This document shows positions 42,465 to 51,727 of a stretch of 64,000 bases of DNA, piece by piece. Positions within the stretch are counted from its first letter, which is position 1. Each line of letters opens with the position of its first letter. Source of the stretch: Petrotoga olearia DSM 13574 (lineage in GTDB: Bacteria; Thermotogota; Thermotogae; Petrotogales; Petrotogaceae); contig NZ_AZRL01000022.1 of assembly GCF_002895525.1 (NCBI RefSeq), positions 62,001 through 126,000 of the forward strand. The letters are read 5' to 3'. Both the position numbers and the translations under genes were made by a program. Under the pieces are notes generated by a model. The model was not told the origin of the DNA. It worked only from the letters and a program-made list of their open reading frames with translations, and did no database searches.

Positions 42465-43469
42465 TTGAAAGACAAAAAGAGAAATCCGAATCCTACTATT
42501 AAAGATGTTGCGCGGCTTGCTAACGTCGGAATCGCAACAGTTTCAAGAGTATTAAATAATTCCGAAAAAGTAAGTGAAAAGACCAGGGAAAAAGTTCTAG
42601 AAATCATCGAAGAGTTGGGTTATTCTCCCAATATTAACGCTAGAACATTATCTTCAAAAAATATAAACTCTCTTTCTTTTGTGACCCCTGACATGGGAAA
42701 CGAATTTTATGGGATAATGTATTCTCTACTTGAAAAGAAAATTTCTCGCAATAATTATAGGTTGATTGTTTTTCCTCTTATAGATCAGATATCCCTGGAA
42801 AAGATCAAGCAAAATACCGATTTAATTTATCAAACCGACGGGGTGTTCTTTTCTTCTCTTTCCGTCTCAAGTATTTTTCAGAACAGAATTCCCCCTAAAA
42901 AAATAATATTAATTGATTCATATGATGAAAGATTTGATTCTGTCTATGTTGATAATTATCAAGTCGGGAAAACTGCTGCTGAGTACCTTATAAGTAATTC
43001 GCCGTCAAATAGCACTTTTTATTTGGTTACTTTTAAGGAACTCAACAATGAATTTACCTCTTTCGTTTTCAAAAAAAGAGATGAAGGTTTTTTACAGGTT
43101 ATGGAAGAGAACAATAAAAAGGTGAAAATTATATACAGCGATTTATTGTGGGACGGAGGGTATAAAGCAATTGGAAACATTATAAAAAGACGTCCTAAAA
43201 AGTATCTTTCTATTTTTGCAACATGTGACATGATTGGAGTAGGTGTCAAAAAGTACTTGGAAGAAAAGAACATGCATCCAAAAAAGGATTACTCATTGAT
43301 AGCTGTTGATAATCTACCTATTAGTAGACTATTTCAATTAACAACGATTAGACAACCAATTATAGAAATGGTCGAAATTGCATATGAGATGTTCATTTCT
43401 TCTATGGGAGGAAGAGAAAAAGTTGAACATCATAAATTAGAAGGAAAAATAGTAGAAAGAGAAACATAA
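42465..43469 (+). CDS. LacI-family transcriptional regulator
   Basis: A 334-aa repressor-type protein. The helix-turn-helix and hinge read PTIKDVARLANVGIATVSRV and LNNSEKVSEKTREKVLEII (about 8-47), followed by NARTLSSKN and a periplasmic-binding-like sugar domain (about 60-320). TTG 42465 is 6 bp after GAGGTG and is preferred to GTG 42456, which overlaps the ribosome site. It precedes pulA by 75 bp. A palindrome sharing the GGAAAC half-site lies before each of the two genes (42228 and 43499), so it probably controls itself and pullulanase. Confidence 0.9.
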   Translation: MKDKKRNPNPTIKDVARLANVGIATVSRVLNNSEKVSEKTREKVLEIIEELGYSPNINARTLSSKNINSLSFVTPDMGNEFYGIMYSLLEKKISRNNYRLIVFPLIDQISLEKIKQNTDLIYQTDGVFFSSLSVSSIFQNRIPPKKIILIDSYDERFDSVYVDNYQVGKTAAEYLISNSPSNSTFYLVTFKELNNEFTSFVFKKRDEGFLQVMEENNKKVKIIYSDLLWDGGYKAIGNIIKRRPKKYLSIFATCDMIGVGVKKYLEEKNMHPKKDYSLIAVDNLPISRLFQLTTIRQPIIEMVEIAYEMFISSMGGREKVEHHKLEGKIVERET

Positions 43470-43498
43470 AAGATCTAATTATTTTTTTTGCTTTATTA

Positions 43499-43512
43499 TG
43501 GAAACCTTTTCA
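43499..43512 (+). promoter_or_regulatory. LacI-type operator candidate upstream of pulA
   Basis: TGGAAACCTTTTCA is an imperfect palindrome (TGGAAA/TTTTCA) sharing the GGAAAC half-site with 42228-42243, between the regulator stop and the pulA ribosome site AAAGGAGG. Confidence 0.6.
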
Positions 43513-43544
43513 CAATATCACAACTTCAAAGGAGGTAGGTACTT

Positions 43545-46244
43545 ATGAAGAAAGTAGGTTACTTTTTGTTAGTATTTTTCTTAATTTCCATTTTGTTAGG
43601 CTGTTCTGCACAAACAGGTCAAGCCAACCAAACTCAAACTTTGCCTGAAGAGGTTGGAAGTACAAATCTTAACGATTTTGTAAGTCTTTCTGAAAGAAAA
43701 ACTGCGACTGACTTTGATGCACAAACCGTTTTGATCGTACACTATTACAGACCTGATGGTGATTATGAACCTTGGAATCTCTGGATTTGGCCAAGCAAAC
43801 CCGTTTCCAAAGAAGGAGCTAGATATTTATTCGATGGTGAAGACAGCTTTGGCAAGTACGCAATTATCAAATTTGATGAAAAGCATGAGGAGCTGGGTTT
43901 CATTGTAAGAACAGATAACTGGGATAAAGATATTTCAGCGGATAGATTCGTGAGTATACCTGAAAGCGGGGTTGCTGAAATATGGGTATTATCAGGCGTA
44001 GAGAATTACTATACCGATCCAGAAAACCTTGACCTAAGTCCTCGAGTGAACGCAGCTATTATGGATTCATTCGATGAAATAACGGTGAATCTAACTGTGC
44101 CCTTTGATACAAAAGAGTGGGAAGGTAAAGTTAATTTTTATGAGGTGGAAGATTCTGATCCCGTTGCTTTAGATGTATCAGATGTTTATAAAACTGATCC
44201 TACCGATATTTCCGTTACCACAAATATTACCATAAAACTTGCTAATCCTATATCTTCCCACGATGTGGATAAATTGTATAAAGTAGATATAGAAGGATAT
44301 GTATCAGAAAATTATGTAATTATGCGAAATATTTTAGATGATGAAGTTTTTCATTACTACGGAAACGATTTTGGAGCGGTGTATTCCCCAGATAAAACAA
44401 AATTTAAAGTTTGGTCTCCAGTATCCTCAAAGGCAACGGTACTACTTTTTGATAATTATTTGGATGAAAAACCTTATAAAGTAGTTCCCATGGAAAAAAG
44501 CAATAACGGCGTTTGGCAAGCCACAGTGAATGGTGATTTAAAAGGGAAGTATTATCTTTATGAGTTTGTATCTTATGGAGAAACAAGAAGAACTATAGAT
44601 ATTTATTCCACGGCTCTTGCCGTCAATTCTACCAAGTCTGCGATTGTTGATTTGAAAGAAACCGATCCCGTAGGTTGGAATAAGGATGTAAGGCCTACTC
44701 TCAACAACATAGAAGATTCAATTGTTTATGAAATTCATGTAAAGGATTTTACGATAGATGAAAGCTCAGGAATTCCAGAAGAATACAGGGGTAAATATCT
44801 TGGATTGACTATAGACAATACACAATCTCCAAGCGGTGTGAAGACGGGGTTATCCCATCTAAAGGAACTTGGAGTTACTCATGTTCACATTATGCCTATT
44901 CAAGATGCTGGCTCTTTAGATGAAACTAAATTCGATGAGCAATACGGTTGGGGATATGATCCTCTAGTATACAATGTCCCCGAAGGTATTTATTCAACAG
45001 ATCCATACGATCCATTAAAGAGAATTAATGAAGTAAAAAATGTAGTCAAAACTTTTCACGAAAACGGTATAAGGGTTGTGCTGGATGTTGTGTACAACCA
45101 TACATACCAAGTTGGAAAAAATTCACCTTTCGATCAAACGGTTCCTTACTTCTATTACCGTACCGATCAATCAGGGAAATATACAAATGGTTCAGGAGTA
45201 GGGAACGAAATAGCCACTGAAAGGTTTATGGTTAGAAAGTACATAGTAGATAGTTTAAAGTATTGGGTAGAAGAGTACCATGTTGATGGATTCAGATTCG
45301 ATTTATTAGGTTTATTCGACAAAGAAACAGTAAAAACAATATCAGAAGAATTACACGCTATACTACCAGACGTGCTTCTATACGGGGAACCATGGACTGG
45401 TGGAGGCCCAATAACGTTTGGCAAAGGAGACCAAAAAGGTTTAGAAGTAGCTGTATTCAACGATGATGTCAGAAATGCTATCAGAGGGAGCGTATTTGAA
45501 CCTGAGGCCAAAGGTTTTGGATTAGGCGCTCCTGGTCAACAAACGAAAATAAAAAGAGGCGTCGTTGGATCTATCGAATACGATAGTACAATAAGATCTT
45601 GGGCCCAAGACCCACAAGAAACTATGAACTACGTTTCTAATCATGATAATCATACTTTATGGGATAAAAATGCTCTTGCTCTAGGTGTAAAACCTTGGGA
45701 AGAAGAGATAGATTCACTAACTTTAGAAACCTTAAAAGCCTCTCAAAAATTTTCTAACGCAATGATTTTAACCATGCAAGGTATACCCTTCTTACACGGA
45801 GGGGTTGATTTTGCAAGGACTAAGAATGGGAACGATAATCCATACAACATTTTAGAACCCAATGTATACGACTGGAATAGAAAAAGCCAGTTTTACGATA
45901 TCTTTGAGTATTACCAAGGATTGATAGAAATGAGAAAAGCTCATACTGCCTTTAGGATGAGCAATAGTGAAGATATTATAAATCATATAGAATTTTTCGA
46001 ACTACCCAGAGAATATAGAAAAACTGTTGCTTTTATTATAAAAGATAACGCAAACAACGATCAATGGAAAAATATTGTGGTTGTTTACAACGCGGAACCA
46101 GAATCTTCAGTTCAAATTACTTTACCCGACGGCGAATGGAACTTAGTTGTCAATGAGGATACAGCAGGTACAGAAACATTGGATGTTGTAGAGGGAGTAA
46201 TCGAAGTATCACCTTTATCCGTCTACGTTTTATATCAAAATTAA
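43545..46244 (+). CDS. pulA: Type I pullulanase, lipoprotein
   Basis: An 899-aa GH13 enzyme that cuts alpha-1,6 links in pullulan and starch. A lipobox LLGC sets Cys20 as the lipid anchor. N-terminal starch-binding CBM41-like (about 60-150) and early-set domains precede the barrel: YGWGYDPLVYNVPEG is the pullulanase signature, DVVYNHT region I, GFRFDLLG holds the nucleophile Asp586, YGEPWTG the acid Glu615, and SNHDNHTLWD the transition-state Asp701. It is on the outer face of the inner membrane or the sheath. It follows a LacI regulator with a matching operator and ends in a good terminator. Confidence 0.95.
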   Translation: MKKVGYFLLVFFLISILLGCSAQTGQANQTQTLPEEVGSTNLNDFVSLSERKTATDFDAQTVLIVHYYRPDGDYEPWNLWIWPSKPVSKEGARYLFDGEDSFGKYAIIKFDEKHEELGFIVRTDNWDKDISADRFVSIPESGVAEIWVLSGVENYYTDPENLDLSPRVNAAIMDSFDEITVNLTVPFDTKEWEGKVNFYEVEDSDPVALDVSDVYKTDPTDISVTTNITIKLANPISSHDVDKLYKVDIEGYVSENYVIMRNILDDEVFHYYGNDFGAVYSPDKTKFKVWSPVSSKATVLLFDNYLDEKPYKVVPMEKSNNGVWQATVNGDLKGKYYLYEFVSYGETRRTIDIYSTALAVNSTKSAIVDLKETDPVGWNKDVRPTLNNIEDSIVYEIHVKDFTIDESSGIPEEYRGKYLGLTIDNTQSPSGVKTGLSHLKELGVTHVHIMPIQDAGSLDETKFDEQYGWGYDPLVYNVPEGIYSTDPYDPLKRINEVKNVVKTFHENGIRVVLDVVYNHTYQVGKNSPFDQTVPYFYYRTDQSGKYTNGSGVGNEIATERFMVRKYIVDSLKYWVEEYHVDGFRFDLLGLFDKETVKTISEELHAILPDVLLYGEPWTGGGPITFGKGDQKGLEVAVFNDDVRNAIRGSVFEPEAKGFGLGAPGQQTKIKRGVVGSIEYDSTIRSWAQDPQETMNYVSNHDNHTLWDKNALALGVKPWEEEIDSLTLETLKASQKFSNAMILTMQGIPFLHGGVDFARTKNGNDNPYNILEPNVYDWNRKSQFYDIFEYYQGLIEMRKAHTAFRMSNSEDIINHIEFFELPREYRKTVAFIIKDNANNDQWKNIVVVYNAEPESSVQITLPDGEWNLVVNEDTAGTETLDVVEGVIEVSPLSVYVLYQN

Positions 46245-46260
46245 TACCCTTTAAAAGTTC

Positions 46261-46284
46261 AAAGGGCGAATTTCTTCGCCCTTT
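46261..46284 (+). terminator. Terminator after pulA
   Basis: AAAGGGCGAA pairs with TTCGCCCTTT (10 bp, TTTC loop) followed by further T residues. It insulates pulA from the nqr operon. Confidence 0.9.
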
Positions 46285-46313
46285 TTTAATTTTTATGAAA
46301 TGACAAAAGAATC

Positions 46314-46342
46314 TTGATATAGGGTAGAAAACATGTTAAAAT
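46314..46342 (+). promoter_or_regulatory. Promoter of the nqr operon
   Basis: TTGATA (46314-46319), a 17-bp spacer and TAAAAT (46337-46342) lie between the pulA terminator and nqrB, so the operon truly begins with nqrB. Confidence 0.75.
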
Positions 46343-46386
46343 ATCGATAGATTTATTAATTTTAATTTAATTAAGGGGGTGTTCGT

Positions 46387-47295
46387 GTGGCATCAGGCTT
46401 CTTTCAAAAGCAAGTTATGATGAGAAAAGTGTTGTACTCGCTGATACCTATATACGCATTCGCTTTTTACATGTACGGATGGAGACTGATTTTTCTATCT
46501 ATATTTGTTTATGGTTTTGGAATTTTGACAGAGTATATTATGGAAAGGAGACAAAAGCGTAAAGTTACCGAAGCGGTTCTAGTTAGCTGCACTTTATTTG
46601 TCTTATCCCTTCCTCCTGCAACACCCTGGTGGATTGCCAGTATTGGAATTATTTTTGGTGTTTTATTTGCAAAGGAAGTTTATGGAGGTTTTGGAAGGAA
46701 CGTTTTTAATCCAGCTATTGCTGGTAGGCTTTTTATTTACATAACCTTTCCAAATATCATGACCCAATCATGGCTTCAACCAGGAAATTTTGGGAGAGTT
46801 ACATCCGATATCTTAACTTCAGCAACCCCACTTCAAATTTTAGCAAATGGCGAAAGTTTCGGTTTGTTTGAATTATTTTTTGGACTTAGATCCGGTTCAA
46901 TGGGAGAAGGTCCTATATTTTTAATACTTATAGCTGCAATTTACCTTATCGCTACAAAAACCGCCAGTTGGAAAATTATGTTATCGACATTTTTGAGTGC
47001 TTCTTTGCTGACTATCTTTTTTTCTTTAATGGGCCTACAGAACACCTCTTATCCTTTGGAATTCTTACTTTCTGGAAGTTTCATGTTTGTTACCATCTTT
47101 ATGGCAACAGATCCTGTAACTGCACCAAAAAATGAAACTTCTAAATGGTTTTATGGCATTATAATAGGGGTTACGGCTATACTTATCAGAACATTTTCTC
47201 TTTTCCCAGAAGGTACGAGTTTTGGAGTGTTAATGGGTAACACTTTTGCTGCTTTGTTGGATACAGCTTTTACTAGAAAGAAGGTGAAAGCATGA
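46387..47295 (+). CDS. nqrB: Na+-translocating oxidoreductase subunit B (NqrB/RnfD family)
   Basis: A 302-aa membrane protein with about nine helices. EVYGGFGRNVFNPAIAGRLF (about 98-117) is the conserved Nqr/Rnf motif, and DILTSATPLQIL (about 140-151) holds the Thr that carries covalent FMN. It is about 100 residues shorter than Vibrio NqrB, lacking most of the N-terminal extension that contacts NqrA, a detail that fits the missing nqrA gene. GTG start behind AAGGGGGTG. It heads a five-gene run with ATGA/TAATG junctions. Confidence 0.85.
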   Translation: MASGFFQKQVMMRKVLYSLIPIYAFAFYMYGWRLIFLSIFVYGFGILTEYIMERRQKRKVTEAVLVSCTLFVLSLPPATPWWIASIGIIFGVLFAKEVYGGFGRNVFNPAIAGRLFIYITFPNIMTQSWLQPGNFGRVTSDILTSATPLQILANGESFGLFELFFGLRSGSMGEGPIFLILIAAIYLIATKTASWKIMLSTFLSASLLTIFFSLMGLQNTSYPLEFLLSGSFMFVTIFMATDPVTAPKNETSKWFYGIIIGVTAILIRTFSLFPEGTSFGVLMGNTFAALLDTAFTRKKVKA

Positions 47296-47903
47296 AAAGG
47301 GAAGGTAGAGTTTATACCATAATATTTACATTCATTATTTCTTTTGTATTTGTTTTCGTTTTGGCAGTTGCAAATGAATTAACAAAAGATACGGTAGAAA
47401 GGAATCAAGAATTGTTCCAAATTAAAGCCATATTATCTGCAATGGGTATATCTTATCAAAGTGATGAAGAAGCTTTTCAAAAATACAATTCTATGGTTTC
47501 AACTGAATCTATTGATGGCTCTCAATTATATACTGCCGAAGTAAACGGACAAAATGTCTATGCTACTATCTTCACAGGTGGTGGACTATGGGGAACGATC
47601 ACGGGTGTCTTAGCTGTGAACGAAGATGTTTCTAGAATTGTTGGTATTGACTTTATATCTCAAAACGAGACGCCAGGATTAGGCGGAAGAATAGAAGAAG
47701 ATTGGTTCAAAAAACAGTTTTCGGGTCTTAAAATTATAGATAGTCAAATAAGAGTAGTAACTGGGCAAGGTACTGGCGACAACGACTACGAAAACGGACA
47801 AGTCGATGCAATAACTGGTGCTACAAGAACTTCTGAGTCTATTGAAAGAATTGTAAATGAAACGATTTCGAATTTGAAAGATATTCTGGGGGTGAGTATT
47901 TAA
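47292..47903 (+). CDS. nqrC: Na+-translocating oxidoreductase subunit C (NqrC/RnfG family)
   Basis: A 203-aa protein with one N-terminal membrane helix (about 7-28) and a periplasmic-side FMN domain. GGGLWGTITGVLAV, ISQNETPGLGGRIEEDWF and DAITGATRTSESIERI (about 176-191) are all signature segments; the Thr in TGAT binds FMN through phosphate. It overlaps nqrB by 4 bp. Confidence 0.92.
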   Translation: MKREGRVYTIIFTFIISFVFVFVLAVANELTKDTVERNQELFQIKAILSAMGISYQSDEEAFQKYNSMVSTESIDGSQLYTAEVNGQNVYATIFTGGGLWGTITGVLAVNEDVSRIVGIDFISQNETPGLGGRIEEDWFKKQFSGLKIIDSQIRVVTGQGTGDNDYENGQVDAITGATRTSESIERIVNETISNLKDILGVSI

Positions 47904-48514
47904 TGGCTCAGAAAAATTGGATAGCGATTGCTAAAGATAATTTATGGTATAACAATCCTGTATTCATCCAAATACTCGGAATATGTTCCACCCTAGCTGT
48001 AACTAATACTCTTATTAACACTTCTATTATGACTGTGGGAGTTGTTTTTGTGACAGGATTATCAGCGTTGACGGTTTCTTTGTTGAAATCTTTTATTCCT
48101 AGGAAAGTCAGAATGATAGCCCAAACGTTGATAATATCTTTTTATGTTATAATTGTTGATATTGTTTTACGGGCTTATGTACCTGAAGTTAGTAGAGCGT
48201 TGGGACCATACGTAGGTTTGATTATAACTAATTGTATAATAATGGGAAGAACAGAGGCTTTTGCTCAATCTAACCCTCCACTGCTTTCTTTGTGGGATGG
48301 TTTAACTAGTGGAATAGGCTATATGTATGTCCTTTTGATGGTCGCATTTGTGAGAGAGTTGTTGGGCTTTGGAACACTTTTTGGATTTCAAATATTACCA
48401 GATAATTTTGTAAATTGGACTATAATGGTTATGCCTCCAAGCGCTTTCTTTATGTTAGCTATTTTTATATGGATACTTAAAGGTTACATGTTTAGAAAGG
48501 AGGTTAAAAAATAA
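47903..48514 (+). CDS. nqrD: Na+-translocating oxidoreductase subunit D (NqrD/RnfE family)
   Basis: A 203-aa protein of six membrane helices. NPVFIQILGICSTLAVTNTL (about 18-37) and GLIITNCIIMGRTEAFAQSN (about 107-126) are conserved; the Cys in each half coordinates the intramembrane iron centre with NqrE. Start overlaps nqrC stop as TAATG. Confidence 0.93.
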   Translation: MAQKNWIAIAKDNLWYNNPVFIQILGICSTLAVTNTLINTSIMTVGVVFVTGLSALTVSLLKSFIPRKVRMIAQTLIISFYVIIVDIVLRAYVPEVSRALGPYVGLIITNCIIMGRTEAFAQSNPPLLSLWDGLTSGIGYMYVLLMVAFVRELLGFGTLFGFQILPDNFVNWTIMVMPPSAFFMLAIFIWILKGYMFRKEVKK

Positions 48515-49107
48515 TGTCCCCTGACGTAGGTTTGATATCTTTATTCTTTGCTTCTATTTTTACAAGCAACATACTTCTTTCTAATTTTTTAGGAATGTGT
48601 TCCTTTATATCGGTTTCAAAGGATTTCACTTCTTCTAATGGGTTGGGTCTTGCAGTAACCTTTGTTATGACTATAACTACCGCAATTAACTGGCTGGTCT
48701 ACCATTATTTGTTGATTCCTTTCGGTTTAGAATATCTTAGATACATAGTCTTCATAATCGTCATTGCTGCAATAGTTCAGATATCAGAAATGGTTATAGA
48801 GAGAATGTCAACTAATTTGTATATGAGCTTAGGTATTTTTCTTCCGTTAATCACCGTCAATTGTGCTATACTGGGTGTAGCTCTCTTTATGCAGATTAGA
48901 AATTATAATTTTCTTCAATCAGTTATATTTGGACTAGGTTCAGGGCTAGGTTGGTGGTTAGCAATAGTATCTTTAGCGGCAATAAGAAAAAAGGTTGATA
49001 AATCTCCCGTACCCGGACCTTTAAAAGGACCTGGAATTACCTTAATCACGATTGGACTTATGGCGATGGCTTTCATGGGATTTTCGGGTATGTTAAACGT
49101 ACAGTGA
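48514..49107 (+). CDS. nqrE: Na+-translocating oxidoreductase subunit E (NqrE/RnfA family)
   Basis: A 197-aa protein of six helices, the inverted partner of NqrD. FTSNILLSNFLGMCSFISVS (about 12-31) and IFLPLITVNCAILGVALF (about 109-126) contain the paired metal Cys. The C-terminus GPLKGPGITLITIGLMAMAF is typical of NqrE. It overlaps nqrD as TAATG. Confidence 0.93.
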   Translation: MSPDVGLISLFFASIFTSNILLSNFLGMCSFISVSKDFTSSNGLGLAVTFVMTITTAINWLVYHYLLIPFGLEYLRYIVFIIVIAAIVQISEMVIERMSTNLYMSLGIFLPLITVNCAILGVALFMQIRNYNFLQSVIFGLGSGLGWWLAIVSLAAIRKKVDKSPVPGPLKGPGITLITIGLMAMAFMGFSGMLNVQ

Positions 49108-49117
49108 GGTGATTGAT

Positions 49118-50236
49118 GTGAATACAATTTTAGCTGCCTCCTTTTTAATTGGCGGATTAAGTGCGGTTTTAGCTGCACTTATTGTGGTAGTTGATGGCAT
49201 AGTCAACAATTATGGTGAGGTTAAGATTGATATCAACAATGGCAAAAAAGAGTTAAAAGTAAACGGAGGCGCATCCCTACTTACCACCCTTTCCGAGCAA
49301 GGCGTTTTTATCCCCTCAGCATGTGGTGGCAGGGGAAGTTGTGGAGCGTGTAAGGTAAAAGTTTTATCAGATATTGGACCAATTTTACCCACGGAAGCAC
49401 CGCTTTTAGAGGAAGACGAAATAAAACAAAATATAAGACTGTCTTGTCAAGTGAAAGTAAAATCTGACATAGCAATAGAAATACCAGAAGAACTATTTTC
49501 TGCAAAAATTTTTAAGGGTGTAGTTGAAAAAATAAATGATTTGACTTATGATATAAAAGAAGTTAAAATTAAACTTATCGAACCTAATGAAATTGAGTTT
49601 AAAGCTGGACAGTATATGCAATTGGTTATACCTCCCTACGAGAAAATAAACGAATATACTCAAAGGGCATATTCCATAGCATCATCTCCAAGTCAAAAAG
49701 ATTCTGTAGAATTTTTTATCAGACTTGTCCCAGGTGGAATTGCAACGACTTATGTTCATAAGTATCTAAAAGAAAACGACCAAATGGAATTGGTTGGTCC
49801 TTTTGGTGAATTTTATATGAGAAATACAGATGCAGACATGATATGCGTTGCGGGAGGTTCAGGATTAGCCCCCATAAAATCTATCGTTGCGGATATGTTC
49901 GAAAGAAAAATAACCAACAGAAACGTTTGGTTGTTTTTTGGAGCAAGAAGCTTAAAAGACCTTTATTATGTGGATTTCTTTCAAGACATGGAAAAGAAAT
50001 GGGATAGATTCCACTTTGTTCCTGCACTATCAGAACCTGAACCCCAAGACAATTGGAAAGGCGAAACGGGACTTATCACAGATGTATTGGGAAAATATTT
50101 TAAAGAAAAAATGGATCAAAATACCCCAAAAGAAGGGTACTTATGTGGAAGTCCAGGAATGATAAATGCCTGTATTAAAGTAATGACAGAGAACGGCATA
50201 TCAGAAGATAAAATATATTATGACAAGTTCGCATAA
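49118..50236 (+). CDS. nqrF: Na+-translocating oxidoreductase subunit F (NqrF), NADH dehydrogenase part
   Basis: A 372-aa protein: one N-terminal membrane helix, a plant-type 2Fe-2S domain with ACGGRGSCGAC and a fourth Cys in RLSCQV (Cys69, 75, 78, 110), then FAD binding (RAYSIASSPSQ) and NAD binding (VAGGSGLAPIKSI and YLCGSPGMINA). It would take electrons from NADH. I start at GTG 49118, 6 bp after GAGGTG; GTG 49109 overlaps the ribosome site. The presence of NqrF, not RnfB/RnfC, fixes this operon as Nqr rather than Rnf. No nqrA precedes nqrB or follows nqrF. Confidence 0.93.
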   Translation: MNTILAASFLIGGLSAVLAALIVVVDGIVNNYGEVKIDINNGKKELKVNGGASLLTTLSEQGVFIPSACGGRGSCGACKVKVLSDIGPILPTEAPLLEEDEIKQNIRLSCQVKVKSDIAIEIPEELFSAKIFKGVVEKINDLTYDIKEVKIKLIEPNEIEFKAGQYMQLVIPPYEKINEYTQRAYSIASSPSQKDSVEFFIRLVPGGIATTYVHKYLKENDQMELVGPFGEFYMRNTDADMICVAGGSGLAPIKSIVADMFERKITNRNVWLFFGARSLKDLYYVDFFQDMEKKWDRFHFVPALSEPEPQDNWKGETGLITDVLGKYFKEKMDQNTPKEGYLCGSPGMINACIKVMTENGISEDKIYYDKFA

Positions 50237-50259
50237 TGAAAAGGAGGTGCTTTTCCTCA

Positions 50260-50712
50260 ATGAAAATGACTGAAGATTTAAAGAAAGCCTATGAAAATAT
50301 GAAGACCGGAGTAATAACCGCTGGTGGATTTTTAGGTAATGATGAAAGACTTTTGGTTGATATAATTGAAAGTGACGAGGAAAAAATTAGATCTTTAAAT
50401 ATAAATTTACAAGATTACATCAAAAAGATTAGATACCTTTTCGAAAAAGGGAAAGAAGCTTTTGAAGAACCTGTAACCATTGATAATAAATGGCTAATAA
50501 AAGTTGACGAAGCTAGAGGACATCTACCTTGTCCATTTGAAGACGGTATTTTTAGAAAAGTTAATTTAAGAATTAAAAATTTAAATAACAACGAAGAACT
50601 TCTTATCACAGAATTATCATTACACTTAATAGAAAAACATCATTTTTTTCAAGGTAAGGGATCACCATTCAGGGTTGAACCTGAAAAACTTAAAAAAGTT
50701 CTCGAAGAATAA
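50260..50712 (+). CDS. Conserved-looking protein of unknown function
   Basis: A 150-aa soluble, mixed-charge protein. VITAGGFLGNDERLLVDIIESDEE near the N-terminus and EARGHLPCPFEDGIFRKVNLRI (split over about 83-104) with a single Cys are the only distinctive parts; HLIEKHHFFQGKGSPFRVEP is near the end. No family is recognised. ATG 50260 is preferred since AAAAGGAGG lies upstream; ATG 50236 overlaps the nqrF stop but has no site. It lies between nqrF and the ornithine carbamoyltransferase gene (20 bp), so it may link the two. Confidence 0.7.
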   Translation: MKMTEDLKKAYENMKTGVITAGGFLGNDERLLVDIIESDEEKIRSLNINLQDYIKKIRYLFEKGKEAFEEPVTIDNKWLIKVDEARGHLPCPFEDGIFRKVNLRIKNLNNNEELLITELSLHLIEKHHFFQGKGSPFRVEPEKLKKVLEE

Positions 50713-50732
50713 AAAGGAGGAATTAAAGAACC

Positions 50733-51722
50733 ATGCCTATCAATTTAAGAGGAAGAAGCCTTTTAACGTTGAAAGATTTTACGCCCGAAGAGATAAAGTA
50801 TCTTCTCGAACTTTCAAAAGATTTGAAAGTTAAAAAGAGAATGGGCATTAAGGGAGATTTATTAAAAGGTAAGAACATAGTATTGCTATTTGAAAAAACA
50901 TCAACTAGAACAAGGTGTGCCTTCGAAGTAGCCGCCTTCGATGAAGGGGCAAACGTTACATTTTTAACTAACAGTCAAATGGGTAAGAAAGAATCAATAG
51001 AAGATACTGCAAGAGTTTTAGGGAGATTTTACGATGGAATAGAATTTAGAGGATTTAAGCAAGAAACGGTGGAAATTCTAGCAAAATATTCGGGTGTTCC
51101 CGTATGGAATGGTCTAACAGATGAAGATCATCCCACTCAAGTTTTGGCAGATTTCCTAACTATTATGGAAAACTTTGAAAAACCTCTTAACAAGATAAAA
51201 TTTGTATACGTTGGAGATGGAAGAAACAATATGGCTAACGCACTTATGATAGGTGCCGCTAAAATGGGTATGGATTTTGTAATTATTTCTCCAAAGGAAC
51301 TTTTTCCAAGTAAAGAACTGTTAGGTGAAATGGAAACTACAGCTCATGAAAACGGTGGAAAAATTACTATCACAGACAAGCTTGATGCTGTTGTTAACGC
51401 AGATGTGATCTATACTGATGTCTGGATTTCTATGGGAGAAGAAAGTAAAGTTCAAGAGAGAATCAACTTACTTAAACCGTACCAAGTAAATATGGACTTG
51501 ATAAAAAAGACGAACAATCCTGAAGTTATTTTTCTGCATTGTTTGCCATCTTTTCACGACACAAAAACCGAGATGGGATACGATGTTTATCAGAAATACG
51601 GTATTAAAGAAATGGAAGTTACTGATGAAGTGTTTGAAAGCAAGTACTCAAAAGTTTTTGATGAAGCAGAAAATAGAATGCATACCATAAAAGCAGTTAT
51701 GGTAGCAACGTTGGTAGGTTGA
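50733..51722 (+). CDS. argF: Ornithine carbamoyltransferase
   Basis: A 329-aa trimeric enzyme that interconverts ornithine plus carbamoyl phosphate and citrulline. Carbamoyl-phosphate site [16 protein letters not shown] (about 53-68), [12 protein letters not shown] (about 130-141), and ornithine site [10 protein letters not shown] (about 269-278) are complete. Pairing with carbamate kinase suggests the catabolic direction (then called arcB), making ATP from citrulline. No arginine deiminase gene is in the window. AAAAGGAGG precedes the ATG. Confidence 0.93.
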   Translation: MPINLRGRSLLTLKDFTPEEIKYLLELSKDLKVKKRMGIKGDLLKGKNIVLLFEKTSTRTRCAFEVAAFDEGANVTFLTNSQMGKKESIEDTARVLGRFYDGIEFRGFKQETVEILAKYSGVPVWNGLTDEDHPTQVLADFLTIMENFEKPLNKIKFVYVGDGRNNMANALMIGAAKMGMDFVIISPKELFPSKELLGEMETTAHENGGKITITDKLDAVVNADVIYTDVWISMGEESKVQERINLLKPYQVNMDLIKKTNNPEVIFLHCLPSFHDTKTEMGYDVYQKYGIKEMEVTDEVFESKYSKVFDEAENRMHTIKAVMVATLVG

Positions 51723-51727
51723 TATGA

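Noticed and set aside
46387-50236. Rnf complex instead of Nqr
   Set aside because: NqrF with 2Fe-2S, FAD and NAD domains is present; RnfB and RnfC are missing.
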